A DNA stretch of 64,000 nt from Lonicera japonica (Eukaryota; Streptophyta; Magnoliopsida; Dipsacales; Caprifoliaceae). Location: the NCBI GenBank assembly GCA_021464415.1, contig CM038470.1, positions 8,196,394 through 8,260,393 on the forward strand, read 5' to 3'. Made by a program: the position numbers and the translations under genes. This document shows positions 33,287 to 44,336 of this stretch, in pieces. The notes under the pieces were generated by a model, which saw only the letters and a list, made by a program, of their open reading frames with translations, searched no databases and was not told where the DNA came from. Position 1 is the stretch's first letter; each line of letters opens with the position of its first letter.

Positions 33287-34833
33287 TGTTGACCTAAGGT
33301 CTTAATCTTATTTTGATAATAACAATAAATCAATCATGTGTAATTTAACATATTTCTTGATATAAGTATATAGTTCATTTACTTGAAAAATTCAAGAAAA
33401 ACATGACAATGATCATTTTTTCACTATTCGATCATTGGACAAGACAAGGAAGATCAAATCTCTTAATGCAAATCATGAAGCACAAAGGATCAAAAGACTA
33501 TATGAAAAGCTTCAAGGAAAAAGCTTCAAATGAAGATCAATCCGAAGAAATAAATTAAAGCATTCGAAGACTCGTTAATTCAATAATTGAGTGAGTGCTT
33601 AAGATTTATGTAAAGTTATATTATTGATCAAATCCTTATAGCTCAAACGTATTTATGCATCTTTTAAAGATTGATTCAAACAAGCTTGAAAATTGAATTT
33701 ATTTGAAAAGTATCATTTTACAAAGACCGAGTTTCAAAATAAATTCATATTTATTTTAAATGATCATATTTTAAGCTCTAATAAAAATAAGTATCTAATA
33801 AACATATCTATGAGGTTCACAAATCATTATAATTGTATTTGGAACTACATTGCTAAATTGCAAAAATATTTTTATTTTACATTTAAAATTCGCTTAATTT
33901 TCGCATAGTTTTGATCTAACGGTAAAATAGAGGCCTTCCCGGACTCCGATCATTTTGAAATTTTTACAGTAGTTAGACAATATCGCTTACCATTTTTGAC
34001 TAAAATTTGAGCATGATCCAACGGTCAAATTGGGAGAAACTATCAAAACAAATTTGATTTTTTTATTAAAACTAACTATTGAAAACTTTGAAAATGTATA
34101 CTTTGACCCAAAACCTTTCTTAATCATCCCCAACGGCTATATGGTTTTGTAAGCTATATATATGAGGTCCTAGACATGTTTTAACACACCTTGGATCATT
34201 CTAATACTCTATTATTCATATATTCAAATATACAAATATTCAAGAACACATTTTGATAAATCTTTCATCTTTTGAGCTATATATTTTTGATCAATCTTGA
34301 TAACTCTAGTGTGAGCTTCATTTGTAATTTTCAAATACATTTGAGAGTTATTGTATTGGTGTGTATCACCACAAATAATTCATTCTTCATTTCAAAAGAG
34401 AATTTATCTCTTTGTAGAGCATATCTTGTGAGAAGTGTAGTTGGTATATCTACATTATAAGTGTTGCGTGCATAGCAATATTTGTATTGAGGTTTGATCT
34501 TCACCCGAAGAAGATTGAATAGTGAAAATTTTAGGGGAACTAACCGAGCGCGGACGTATGGTTTAGGAAACCGAACCGTGAGAACACAAAGTTTTGAGCT
34601 TCAAATCAGTTTAATCTTTCTAAACTCAAGCTCTCTTTTTATTGCTATATTATTGCTTGTATTTTGAGATTATTTATTTGTTTGTCTTGGGATTGTTTAC
34701 TTGAAATTGATTATTTCTTTGATATTGTTGCTTAACTAAGTTGCTTTGCTTAAATGTTTTAAAAATATTTTAATTTCGCATTAAGTTTTTTAAAACTATA
34801 TTCACCCCCTCTAGGGTTATTTTCCGACCAACA
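33287..34833 (+). mobile_element. Solo LTR (copy 2) with 5-bp target duplication
   Basis: Starts TGTTGACCTAAGG and ends TTTTCCGACCAACA. The duplication GCTTG is at 33282-33286 and 34834-34838. It is homologous in opposite orientation to the copy at 19318-20840, including ATTTTGATAATAACAA at the 5' side and CACCCCCTCTAGGG at the 3' side. 1547 bp. Open frames inside (33693-33908 and 34272-34460) are chance frames. Confidence 0.9.
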
Positions 34834-34920
34834 GCTTGTATAATCTTTTTTTAATACGACTGTGTTTTTAGTTTTACTTACGTGTAATATGTACGTGTAA
34901 TATGTGTTTTAAATGCCCTA

Positions 34921-35473
34921 AGTTTAATGTTTGATATTTTATATTTAGTATTAGTTAATTTCTTAATTATTTTATTATATTTTTATCCTAATGCAATTAA
35001 TAACTATCAAAATTTATCATTTATAATTTACATTTATAAAATTAAAAATTTAAAAATTGAATCTAAAACTATAAAAATCCCTAAAAGATATCCCTATATT
35101 CCAGCAACAACTAAATTTGAGGTGAATAATAAATTTAAATCCAAAAAGTCAAGAGAAGATAAGATGGAAAAACATAAAAAAAAAATAATACAATAAAAAT
35201 ATTTATAAAATATATATATTTATAATTATCCACTCTTTTGGGCCAATTACTAATTTCTTAAAAGGAGTGGGTTAAAAGCAAACTGATTTAAATTCTCTGG
35301 GCTAAAAAACAAAAAGGCCCTAAATAAAATTTATTTTTTACGTGATATTACAATTTCATTTAGTTAAAATAAATGACTTACATAAAGCTTTATTTGATAT
35401 TCACAAACGTCAAATATAGTTTCGAAGTGTTAAAGTGTTATTTGGAGTGTTAATATATATATATATATATATA
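34921..35473. other. AT-rich intergenic stretch
   Basis: No gene. The 89-codon frame at 34927-35196 is made of Ile/Lys/Asn-rich low-complexity sequence and lacks any domain. TA repeats end the stretch at 35452-35473. Confidence 0.5.
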
Positions 35474-35499
35474 CTAGTCAATGCATGTGCCTACGGCAC
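35474..35499 (-). mobile_element. Helitron-like 3' terminus
   Basis: On the minus strand the hairpin GTGCC-GTA-GGCAC (plus 35487-35499) is followed by 9 bases and CTAG, then a host T. This fits the hairpin plus CTRR signature of Helitrons. The element would extend to the right on the plus strand; its 5' TC end was not fixed (a candidate lies near 36100). Confidence 0.5.
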
Positions 35500-36445
35500 A
35501 ATTCAATTGTGCTTATATATAATTGGTCACACTATCTAAAATTATATTTATTACTACTTTTTTTATATCTAAAATTACTCGTAATTTAAAAAAAAATTTA
35601 TCTCATATTAAGAGTTCTTATTCTAATTTTGCTATTTTTTAAAGAAATTAATTTTAACATTATTTTAAAAAAGTAGTAGTATACTTTTAATTTGAATAAG
35701 AGGAATTAAATTTTCCCATGTATCACTAATTTTAATTTTTAATCTTAACCAAATTTTAAAAATATAATTATATGCCTATTATTCAAATAGTGGTAGAGTA
35801 AATTAAATATGACTAATTGAACTTCCATTATAATTAGGGATGGAAAATGGCCTAATTCGACGAGTTTTCGAATAAGCAAACCCTAATATAGGGCGGACTC
35901 TTTCTATTTTATTTTATAATTTGGAAAACTATGGGTGCTAAATGACTTAAGTTCGAGTTCACGTAAATTTTGTCTATTTGTCTTAACTTTACAGAAATAT
36001 AACATTTTTTCTTTAAAATACCCTCACGATACAATCTAAGTACAACTGGTAAGTAACAAAATAGTGAGTTGAGATTTATACGTATAGTATAGTAAACTGG
36101 GTAGATATATATATATTTTAAATAAATATACTTTTAGTCAAGTTTAGTTTTAATCATATTTTTAGATATATCGAATTCAAATTTGGTAAAACCCTAAACT
36201 TAACTATTGATCCCCTAAAGTTAATTCCAACATAATCCATTTATATATATATATATATATTTCCATTAGTACCTTTTGAATTTTTAAAATTTAGAAATTA
36301 TTAATTACATATAGAATAAACGTATGCCAAGACAATAATCAAGTAAGTTCAAATTAATATGTTTACATTTAGATAAATTTAAATTGATATGTTTATATTT
36401 AGATCAGCATAATATTTCAAAATTATAATTAGTTTTCAAAGAAAA

Positions 36446-37231
36446 TGTTACCATCCGGGTTCTCCCCTAAAATGATTACACTATTGATGTTCCCATTACA
36501 CTACTGATGTGGGATATTTTGAGTCGTCATAATCTCTACTCGTTAAATTCCTGACGTTCTCATCAGGTCGCGGTTACACATAAAGGCTTGCCGTTAGCCG
36601 CACAAATCCGACCCACAATATCAACACCTCACTTGATAGTAGTCCTAGGTTCACTCTGATACCATATATAACCACCCGGGTTCTCCCCTAAAATGGCTAG
36701 CTTAAGTTGTAATTTAGGATCATTGTTCACACATATATATCAAGGATTTTTCCCTTATACTTCGATGTGGCATATTTTTGGGTCGTTACAGTCTTCCCTT
36801 GTTAGCTAGTCGCCTTTAGTTATTCAAGCTCGCCGTCAGCAGCACAAATCCGACCTACAATATTATCACGTCACATGTTTGTAGTCCAGGATTTTCCTAA
36901 AAATGGTTAGTTAAAATTGTAAGTTTGGTTCATTACATCTACATATATACCAAGGAACTTCTCATTACACTACTGATGTGAGATATTTTGGGTTATTACA
37001 ATCTCTCTTCGTTAAATTCTTGATGTTCTCGTCAGGCCGGGTACAGACCCAACCAATAATATCCACACATCATGTGATAGTGTTCATGGATCCGCTCTGA
37101 TACCATATGTAATCATTCGAGTTCTCTATCAAAATGGCTAGTTCAAGTTGTAAGTTAGGTTAATTATATCCACATATATATCAATGAACTTTCCATTATA
37201 ATATCGGTGTAAGATATTTTGGGTCGTTACA
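36446..37231 (-). mobile_element. Tandem TRIM array: four LTRs and three short internal domains
   Basis: LTR-like units lie at 36446-36531 (internally deleted), 36667-36790, about 36885-37000 and 37108-37231; two are exactly 124 bp. On the minus strand they begin TGTAACGACCCAAAATA and end ...TTACA. Directly after two of them comes the initiator-tRNA-Met primer-binding site TGGTATCAGAGC (plus 37094-37105 exact; 36653-36664 with one change). The internal domains are only ~110-135 bp with no coding, and a short purine-rich AACGAAGAGAGA precedes an LTR. This is the structure of a terminal-repeat retrotransposon in miniature, multiplied in tandem. Confidence 0.82.
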
Positions 37232-38565
37232 ATAAATAAAATATCATTATTTTATTTTTAAAAAATAATAAATATTATACTTGATATGCTCTAAGTTTTG
37301 GATATGCCCTTATCACATATAATTAACTTTTTTATTTTTTATCCTTTCCTATAAATAATTACTTTTTCTTTGTCAAATAAATTGATATTGTAAATATCAC
37401 TACTTTAATCCTGAGTGATAAATAAATAAATTGGCGAGTTCTAAATTTTTTAATGATTAAAAATGAAGTTGTTAATGTATATATGATATGATGCCCTTTG
37501 TATTTATTTTTTAGAAATAAAGGGGTGTTAAAAATTAAAATTCTTACATTCAGAAAATTAATTTTTACTATTTATAATAAGAAAATAGAATTAAATTTAA
37601 GAACATATAAATAATTTCAAGCAATCAAAACTTATATTGAATTTAATATAACTAAATGTTAAAATATAAATAATTGATATTGATAGTAAAAACTACTCAT
37701 ACATGCCTTAGGGGACGCAATATTATTTGGTATTTTTGGATATCACCACGGGGATCGTCAAGACTTCAAAAAGATGGCTATCATTCACTTGATATATGGG
37801 TTTGTTTGAGTTCAACATGCTATATTTATATGAACCTAAACTGGATATAACCTAAATCATATTTATGTTTAGAATGTACCCATACTTACCACAATTAAAA
37901 AAAAAATCAGGTTTTAGGGTCATAGTTGGTCAAAAACTTATTGGGATGGATATTTTGTCATCCTATATCCTGGTTCTTATTGCTAAGGTAGTTTTATTTG
38001 TTATCGAACCAAATTTATAATTTTTTTTAAAGTAACCAAATTTATAGTTTATTAATTATGTTTAAGGAAGATAAATTTCTTTAACATAATTCTTTTTGCT
38101 TTCACAATAATATTAATCTATTTTTGTATATACAATTTGTAAACTTTAAAAAACAAAATCATAAATAAATCAATGTCCCTAGAAAAATGAACTTTAAATA
38201 TTGTTAAATTAAAATTTATTATATTTTGAAGTTTTAAAAAAAAAGTTGGAGAGAGAGAAATTTGACATGACAGTGCAAATAAAATATAAATATACACTAT
38301 TATTACTCAACATATTCTTTCATAGATAAATTACATGTTAAATAATATGGGGATGCCAAAAATATAGAAAAACTATAATTTATAATTAAACAAAATAGGA
38401 ATATATAGTAGTACTGGAGAAGCTATTATATAAATAATTTACTTGTTAAATAATTTAAGACATACTGGAGATATAAGAAAATTCTAATTTACAAATAAAT
38501 ATTTAATGGTTATAGAGATACAATTAGAATTTTCATAGGTTTTAAACTATTTAAATCTTTAATAT
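37232..38565. other. AT-rich intergenic stretch
   Basis: No gene. 37700-37800 is less AT-rich and could be a scrap of coding sequence, but it is too short to identify. Confidence 0.45.
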
Positions 38566-38743
38566 AGTTAATTAACTAAATACCTATTATTATCATCAAT
38601 ATTACCAATATGCCTTAATAATCCTGAAACGTTGGATCCAAAGATAAACATCCACATTAAATTTGTGCCACCAGTTAAGAACATAAACATAAAATGGTCC
38701 TGCTATATTAGGACTGACCTGATTATTATAGATTATATGACAA

Positions 38744-38745
<2 letters not shown>
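38566..38745 (+). repeat. Dispersed repeat, first of a pair
   Basis: Shares with 39105-39262 the order TATTATCAT..ATTACCA.TA.GCC, then GTYGGATNNAAA, then CCACCAGTTRRGAA and TATATTAGGACTGACCTGAT. Both are in the same orientation and about 530 bp apart. An ATT microsatellite follows the first copy. Confidence 0.7.

Positions 38746-38803
<58 letters not shown>
38746..38803. repeat. (ATT)n microsatellite, about 19 units
   Basis: Uninterrupted trinucleotide run. It translates to poly-Ile in one frame, which explains a spurious open frame at 38632-38817. Confidence 0.95.
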
Positions 38804-38804
<1 letters not shown>

Positions 38805-39104
38805 TAAAGTGAAGTAAAGAGATAAAAAATTATGTATTATTTAGTATTACAATTAGAAAAATAAAAAATTATATATTATTTAGTATTACAATTAGAAAAT
38901 TAGATCTCAACTTTCAATTATAATGATAAATTAAATCACTATTTATGTATTTGTTAATAAAACAATCAAGAATTTGAATAAGTTTGAAAGATTGCAATAT
39001 TTAATAATAAATTAATTAAATACAAAATTATTGTTATGATTAACGGATAAAAATATAACAGAAGAATTTGTAAAGGCTTCAAATACTTCATATATACTAA
39101 TGAA

Positions 39105-39262
39105 ATAAATATGTAGTCATAATTATCATTGTAATTACCAGTACGCCATTACAATTCTAAGTCGTCGGATTAAAACATAAAGGCTCAAATTAAATCTGAA
39201 CCACCAGTTGGGAATATTAGTTATGAGAGTCCTAGTATATTAGGACTGACCTGATTTATTAA
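39105..39262 (+). repeat. Dispersed repeat, second of a pair
   Basis: Same blocks as 38566-38745, ending in TATATTAGGACTGACCTGAT before a TA repeat at 39267-39286. Confidence 0.7.
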
Positions 39263-39585
39263 TAGATATATATATATATATATATCTTTCAAAATATTGA
39301 CAAAATGTATTGATTTCTATTCGCAAAAGTTTTAATAATTTATTTTACCATATTCAGATATTTAATTTGGGATTGAACCGCAATTTTTTTTTATTTCCCA
39401 TCTGACTATTTCTTATCTTATATTGTCCCACATAGTTCTTATCCAACTGATTTATATTATATTATGTCCCACATAAATCTTATCTTTTTCTATTTAGCAC
39501 TTATTCTGTTGTATCCTATCATATCTCTTTATCCATCAAACGCAACCCTAATTTAAAAGAGTAAACCCGGAAGACTCAAATCTTA

Positions 39586-40026
39586 GAGCATCTCTCATGG
39601 TTGTGTAAAAATTGATGTGTATATCATGTGTCAAACAACTTTAAATATGCTCCAATGAGAATTTTGTAAACTTTTGTGTAAAATTGAAAAGAACCAATAA
39701 GATACAAACAAATGTTGGATGTTATTTTATGCAACTTTTTATTATATTTTTATTGAAATTATATGATTTATAGGTATTGATAAGTATATTTTAAATATAT
39801 AATTTATATTAAAATTCATGTTTTGTATTAAAAGTTATTACATTTTAAATGTTTATAAAAAAAATTAGGAGCAAGAAAGCTAATGTGACATTGTAAATTA
39901 AGTGTGTATTTTACACTTTTATTTTACACAAAACTCATTTTCAGAAGATTGTTGGAGATGAATTATTTTTAGAAGTTTTGTAAATTTTACACAAAACGAA
40001 ATTATACACTATTGTTAGATATGCTC
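39586..40026 (+). mobile_element. GAGCATCTC-family MITE (copy A, most complete)
   Basis: Starts GAGCATCTCTCATGGTTGTG and ends CACTATTGTTAGATATGCTC, tips inverted to each other. Subterminal TTGTGTAAAAATT and TTTTACACAAAA are also inverted. The flanks are TTA on the left and TCA on the right, compatible with a mutated 3-bp Harbinger-type duplication. 441 bp, noncoding. Relatives in this window are at 18171-21905, 42882-44336 and 55373-56270. Confidence 0.75.
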
Positions 40027-41767
40027 TCATACTTGTAGCTCTTTCATTTTTTTTTTTAACTTTTTTAAACAATCATATATAATAGAAAGTAAAATGATCT
40101 TTTTTTATAAGAGTATGACATGTGACACATAATAAATGTGCTTTAATTTATCTATTTTTTTTCAATTTTCTAATAATCTAATATCTCTTATCTAATTTTA
40201 TTTATCTAATTATACAGTTAGTAAAATGGATAACTACATTGTACACGTGGTACGCTATTAATGCGTCTTCATAATTAGCCCTGCCTAATCTCTCTTTTTC
40301 GACGGTTTCTTTCTCCATCCTAGCGGTTGAAGGGCTTATATAATCCTTGCAATGATCAATGTTTTAATCTCCACTACTCACGTTGAAAATATATTTTTGT
40401 GTGAAATTAAAACATGAAGGGGTAAGATCGTAAGATTAAACCTGATAAAGGTTCAATGCCACCAAAATGGCTTTTAACATTATATAATAGTAGATTCAAA
40501 ATTCCTCTCCTATAATTTTATTCTAATTACTCTCTTTCTCATTGTATACAAAAAGTTATTTTACATTCAAAATTTTAATAAATATATTAGGTTATGAATT
40601 ATAAAATTAATTGTGTATATTTATGAAAAGATTTGAGATAATTAATTATTTTGTAACATAAAATTTTATGAGGCTTTATGGGATTAATTATAGGATTTAT
40701 GATGGTTAAATGTGAATTGGAATTTTTTCTACTATATAAAGAGTTTCAATGCTGGGAAAAATAATTGAATAATTGTCTTACTCTTGATTTTTTATATATA
40801 TTTTCTTTGTAATTATTTTACAAGTTTTTTGGGCAAAGTGATTGAACTGGTTACTATTGTACGTGGTCTTCTAGATGTGCATATAAAGGAGATGTAAAGC
40901 TTAAATTTGTATTTTTTTTCTTTATTTTCTTGCAATTTTCAGTACTTACATCTTATGGATCTTATGATAGTATAGAGAGATGTTTTGATCCAAATTAATT
41001 TTTTCATTTTAGAGTTTTGAACATTCTTACATGCATGAGGTACCATTCACTTATGTTTGCACATGAATTTATAATGTATGATGGTTGCACTAAGTTCACA
41101 TAATTTTTAATTGTATATTCTTACATTTTGCCTCTCAAAAGAATTCATTTTTACGACTTTATTATTATTAGCTTGAGTAAGAGACTAACATACAATGAAA
41201 AATCAGTGAAAGAACAATGTACTTCTTTGTTCCATTTGAATGAACTACCAAAGATGTCAGTATATGAGTACTGGTAATTAGATTCTTCCCTTTATTTTTT
41301 CACAAAACATATAGCAACGAAAGCAAAATTATACTTACTATTTGTATCAAGCCATCATAAATATATTCTATTTCAAAATAGGTTCTTATATTGTAAAATA
41401 AATATATAAAATTATACATATATTACTTTTTAGAATATATATTGCATTTATCTATGATCTAAATTGTGAGATTTTTTTTTCTTCCATACAAGTGGTGAAT
41501 AAGAATCGGGTGATTTAAAGGGAAGGAGATATGGGTTGGGAAACTCAAACATTGTACTTTTGAAGTATAAAATTATAAGATATTTTTTAAGGTGTGGATC
41601 ACATTTCTTTGTTGAGACAAAATTAATGTATTAGAAAAAAATTAAAATTTTTCTTAAAATAAGAATTGACCATAAACCTATCACTTTCTATTATTTTCAA
41701 AATTTGCTCTTTAAATAATTTTCATTTAATTATTTACCATAGTTGTAGGTATATATATATAAATCGA
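40027..41767. other. AT-rich intergenic stretch
   Basis: No gene recognised in about 1.7 kb. The right part may be the body of the Helitron-like element that ends at 41794, but no 5' terminus or coding region is visible. Confidence 0.4.
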
Positions 41768-41794
41768 TTGTGCATTGCGCAAACTACGAACTAG
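41768..41794 (+). mobile_element. Helitron-like 3' terminus
   Basis: Hairpin TTGTGC-ATT-GCGCAA (one mismatch), 8 bases, then CTAG followed by T. Same geometry as the ends at 8750 and 35474, on the plus strand. The rest of the element lies to the left and is not delimited. Confidence 0.5.
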
Positions 41795-42056
41795 TAAACA
41801 CTATAACAGAAAACCCAAGAAAATAGGATAAAACATTAATGTAACAAAGACTTGCGGTCCTCTTTCTAAATGGTTTTGAAAGGAGAGTTTCACTTTCTTT
41901 TTCCTTTCAAGAAGAATTTTTTGACCATTTTTATAGGTGTTTACTTATTTCAAACAAATAATGTACATTTTAAAAATCTCTCAATCAAAGACATCATCTT
42001 ATTTTAGTTGCTTTCAAAATTTTTGTGTTGTTCTTTATTGAATTTCCTCAAATATA

Positions 42057-42062
<6 letters not shown>

Positions 42063-42089
<27 letters not shown>

Positions 42090-42090
42090 A
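42063..42090. repeat. (TC)n microsatellite
   Basis: Fourteen or so TC units in noncoding DNA. Confidence 0.9.
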
Positions 42091-42174
42091 ATAAATATAT
42101 ACTAATTTTTTGCATACACACAATATGTGTGTAGTGTAAATATAAATAATTTAAAAGAAAAAATATTAAAAAAT

Positions 42175-42260
42175 AGTTTGTGGTCTAGTGGTTATATGCA
42201 AAGGGAAATTTTGTTCATATCCAAGACTTCTTACGGTTAATCCGCATTGTTAAGTTAATC
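42175..42260 (+). mobile_element. SINE-like fragment with A and B boxes
   Basis: GTGGTCTAGTGGTTAT is a good pol III A box for tRNA-derived SINEs, and TGTTCATATCCAAG about 30 bases later is a degraded B box. The rest of the element cannot be followed. Confidence 0.4.
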
Positions 42261-43167
42261 CACGTTCCCTATTAAGTTAATTCACAAAACTAATGAATAT
42301 GTCCACTTTAATTAATTGTTTTTTTTATAAGCACTTTAATTAACTAATTATAAATAATATATTGATGAAAGTAAACGTAAAGTAAGAAAATGTTAAAAGT
42401 AAAAAGAAAAAAAAATATCATCGGTCAATCTTCATCTTTAAGCTCTCCTTGCTAAAAGCGAGTTTTGGTATCTTATCCCCTATGCTTGTCTCCTTCATTT
42501 CTTTATTTAATAAACCTTAAGACAGATCTAGTATTATATATGTTTATTGCTAAATCTTGTATACTATAAATTTTAGATCTGAAATTAAGTTTATATGCTG
42601 GATTTTATATATTGGAATTATAAATCAATAGTTAAACATTATATTCCGAGCATGAATAAAGATATTTACAGAAATGAAAATTACATATTAGAAACAATAG
42701 TAATAGTCAATATCACACCCATATTCTTATTTGGAGCCAAAATGAAAATGATTAATATAGTGTAAGGTTAAACTAATATTGTTCGATTCACTTGTTGACA
42801 AATTATGTTTTATTATAGTACAGTTAAATAAATATAATTCTAGGGTTTATGTTTTGATCGATCAAATAATTTGCTAAGTTAGAGCATCTCTAATTGTAGT
42901 GTAAAAATTGTTGTGTAAAACCTATGGATCAAGCCACTTTTACACAAATCTTGAAGTCTAAAAAAATATGTTTACTTCTATGTAAAATTTGAATGAACCA
43001 ATAAGATACTAATCCATGTATGATGTCATTTGTGTAATTTTCAATATATGTTTTTTGAATTATGTATACATGATCTTATAATGACAATCGATCTTGATTT
43101 ATTGGTGTTGATGAGTAGATTTCAAATATATAATTTTTATTAAAATATGTAATTTTTATTAAAAGTT

Positions 43168-44139
43168 GGACTAAATGACACTAATGCACCCCAAATTAAA
43201 AGAATGTATCAATTTGCACCTTAAACAGTTTCGTTGACACTTTGCACCCTATACATACAAATTAATTATATCAATTTATCTCAATGCTCTATTTTCGACC
43301 ATTTTTCAAAAACTTTGACCACACGAGCGAATTGTTGCATCAATAGTCCATACTTAATACACCATATTCATCATCACTATATCAAAATCATCAAAATATG
43401 ACAAAATCCATCATTACTTTCTACTTACTATCACAAAATCCATTCTTCATTCTTACTTACTAAAACAAAAATTCATCTTTACTTCCTACCAAAAAATCCA
43501 TCCTTTATTCCTATCACAAAATTCATTTTGTGAAGTTCAATCTCAAATCTTAGGCTCCGTTTGATAGCAACATGGAAAATGAAAATAAAAATAACTAATT
43601 TAGGTGAGAAGATGGAAAATAAGTTGAGGGATGTAGTGAGATTAATTCTTGTTTTTTGCTTTTTTCCATGACAAAATTTTCTTTAGGTGATGGTGGAGAA
43701 ATTTTTTTCACAATATATTAAAGGAGGATGGAGGACATATACTCACAAAAATTAGCATGAGATGGAGATGATCTCACCATATGTCTCAACTTATTTTCCA
43801 TCTTCTCATCCAAATTAGTTGCTTTTATTTTCATTTTTCATGTTACTATCAAACGGAGCCTTAATGGCAAAACAGTGCTCTGTTTCCCCATTTCTTCTTA
43901 TTTTTATAATAGTGGACTCCCAATTTTAGCACCAAAGTGGGGAGTAAAAATACAGTGAAGGTATCTTATTGTCTCTTGTCCAAAATGCCCATATTAATTG
44001 CACAAGCAATTAGCTCATGTGGTTGAAGGTTTTGAAAAATGGCTAAAAATGGAGCATTGAGATAAATTGATATAATTTGTATGTATAGGGTGCAAATTAA
44101 TATATTATTTTAGTTTGGGGTGCATTAGTGTCATTTAGT
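43168..44139. mobile_element. Inverted-repeat element nested in copy B, itself carrying a MITE
   Basis: Ends ACTAAATGACACTAATGCAC (from 43170) and the same read inward from 44139; the inverted arms continue for over 50 bp (CCCAAAYTAAAA, AATTTGCACC). A 9-bp duplication TTAAAAGTT lies at 43159-43167 and 44140-44148, which with the long arms suggests a Mutator-type MITE. Two extra G at 43168-43169 leave the exact left tip open. Confidence 0.75.
43553..43860. mobile_element. Tourist-like MITE, intact, third level of the nest
   Basis: TIRs GGCTCCGTTTGATAG and CTATCAAACGGAGCC, extending to ACATG and beyond with one mismatch. TTA flanks both sides (43550-43552 and 43861-43863). 308 bp, noncoding. 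An older copy of the same family is at 12881-13941. Confidence 0.88.
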
Positions 44140-44336
44140 TTAAAAGTTATACATTTTAAATTTTATAAAAAAAAATGGGGAGAGAAAAAGCTTATGTGGC
44201 AGTGTAAACTTGGATTCTATTTTACACTTGAATTTTACACAAAAACTAAATTTAAAAGGCCGCTGAAGACCGAAGCTTTTACAAGTTGCTTAAATTATAC
44301 AAAAAAACACAATATATACTATTATTGGAGATACTA

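Larger units (their letters stand above)
42882..44336 (+). mobile_element. GAGCATCTC-family MITE (copy B), host of a nested insertion
   Basis: Left part 42882-43167 begins GAGCATCTCTAATTGTAGTG. The right part 44140-44336 ends ACTATTATTGGAGATACTAT. Together they align with copy A (39586-40026), including AATTTTTATTAAAAGTT|ATACATTTTAAA across the break. The middle is the element 43168-44139. Confidence 0.75.

Noticed and set aside
36446..37231. CRISPR-like array because of regularly spaced repeats
   Set aside because: Units are ~220 bp with LTR ends and primer-binding sites, in a plant nuclear context; there are no short repeats with unique spacers.
38632..38817. A 61-codon frame ending in poly-Ile
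   Set aside because: Generated by the ATT microsatellite.
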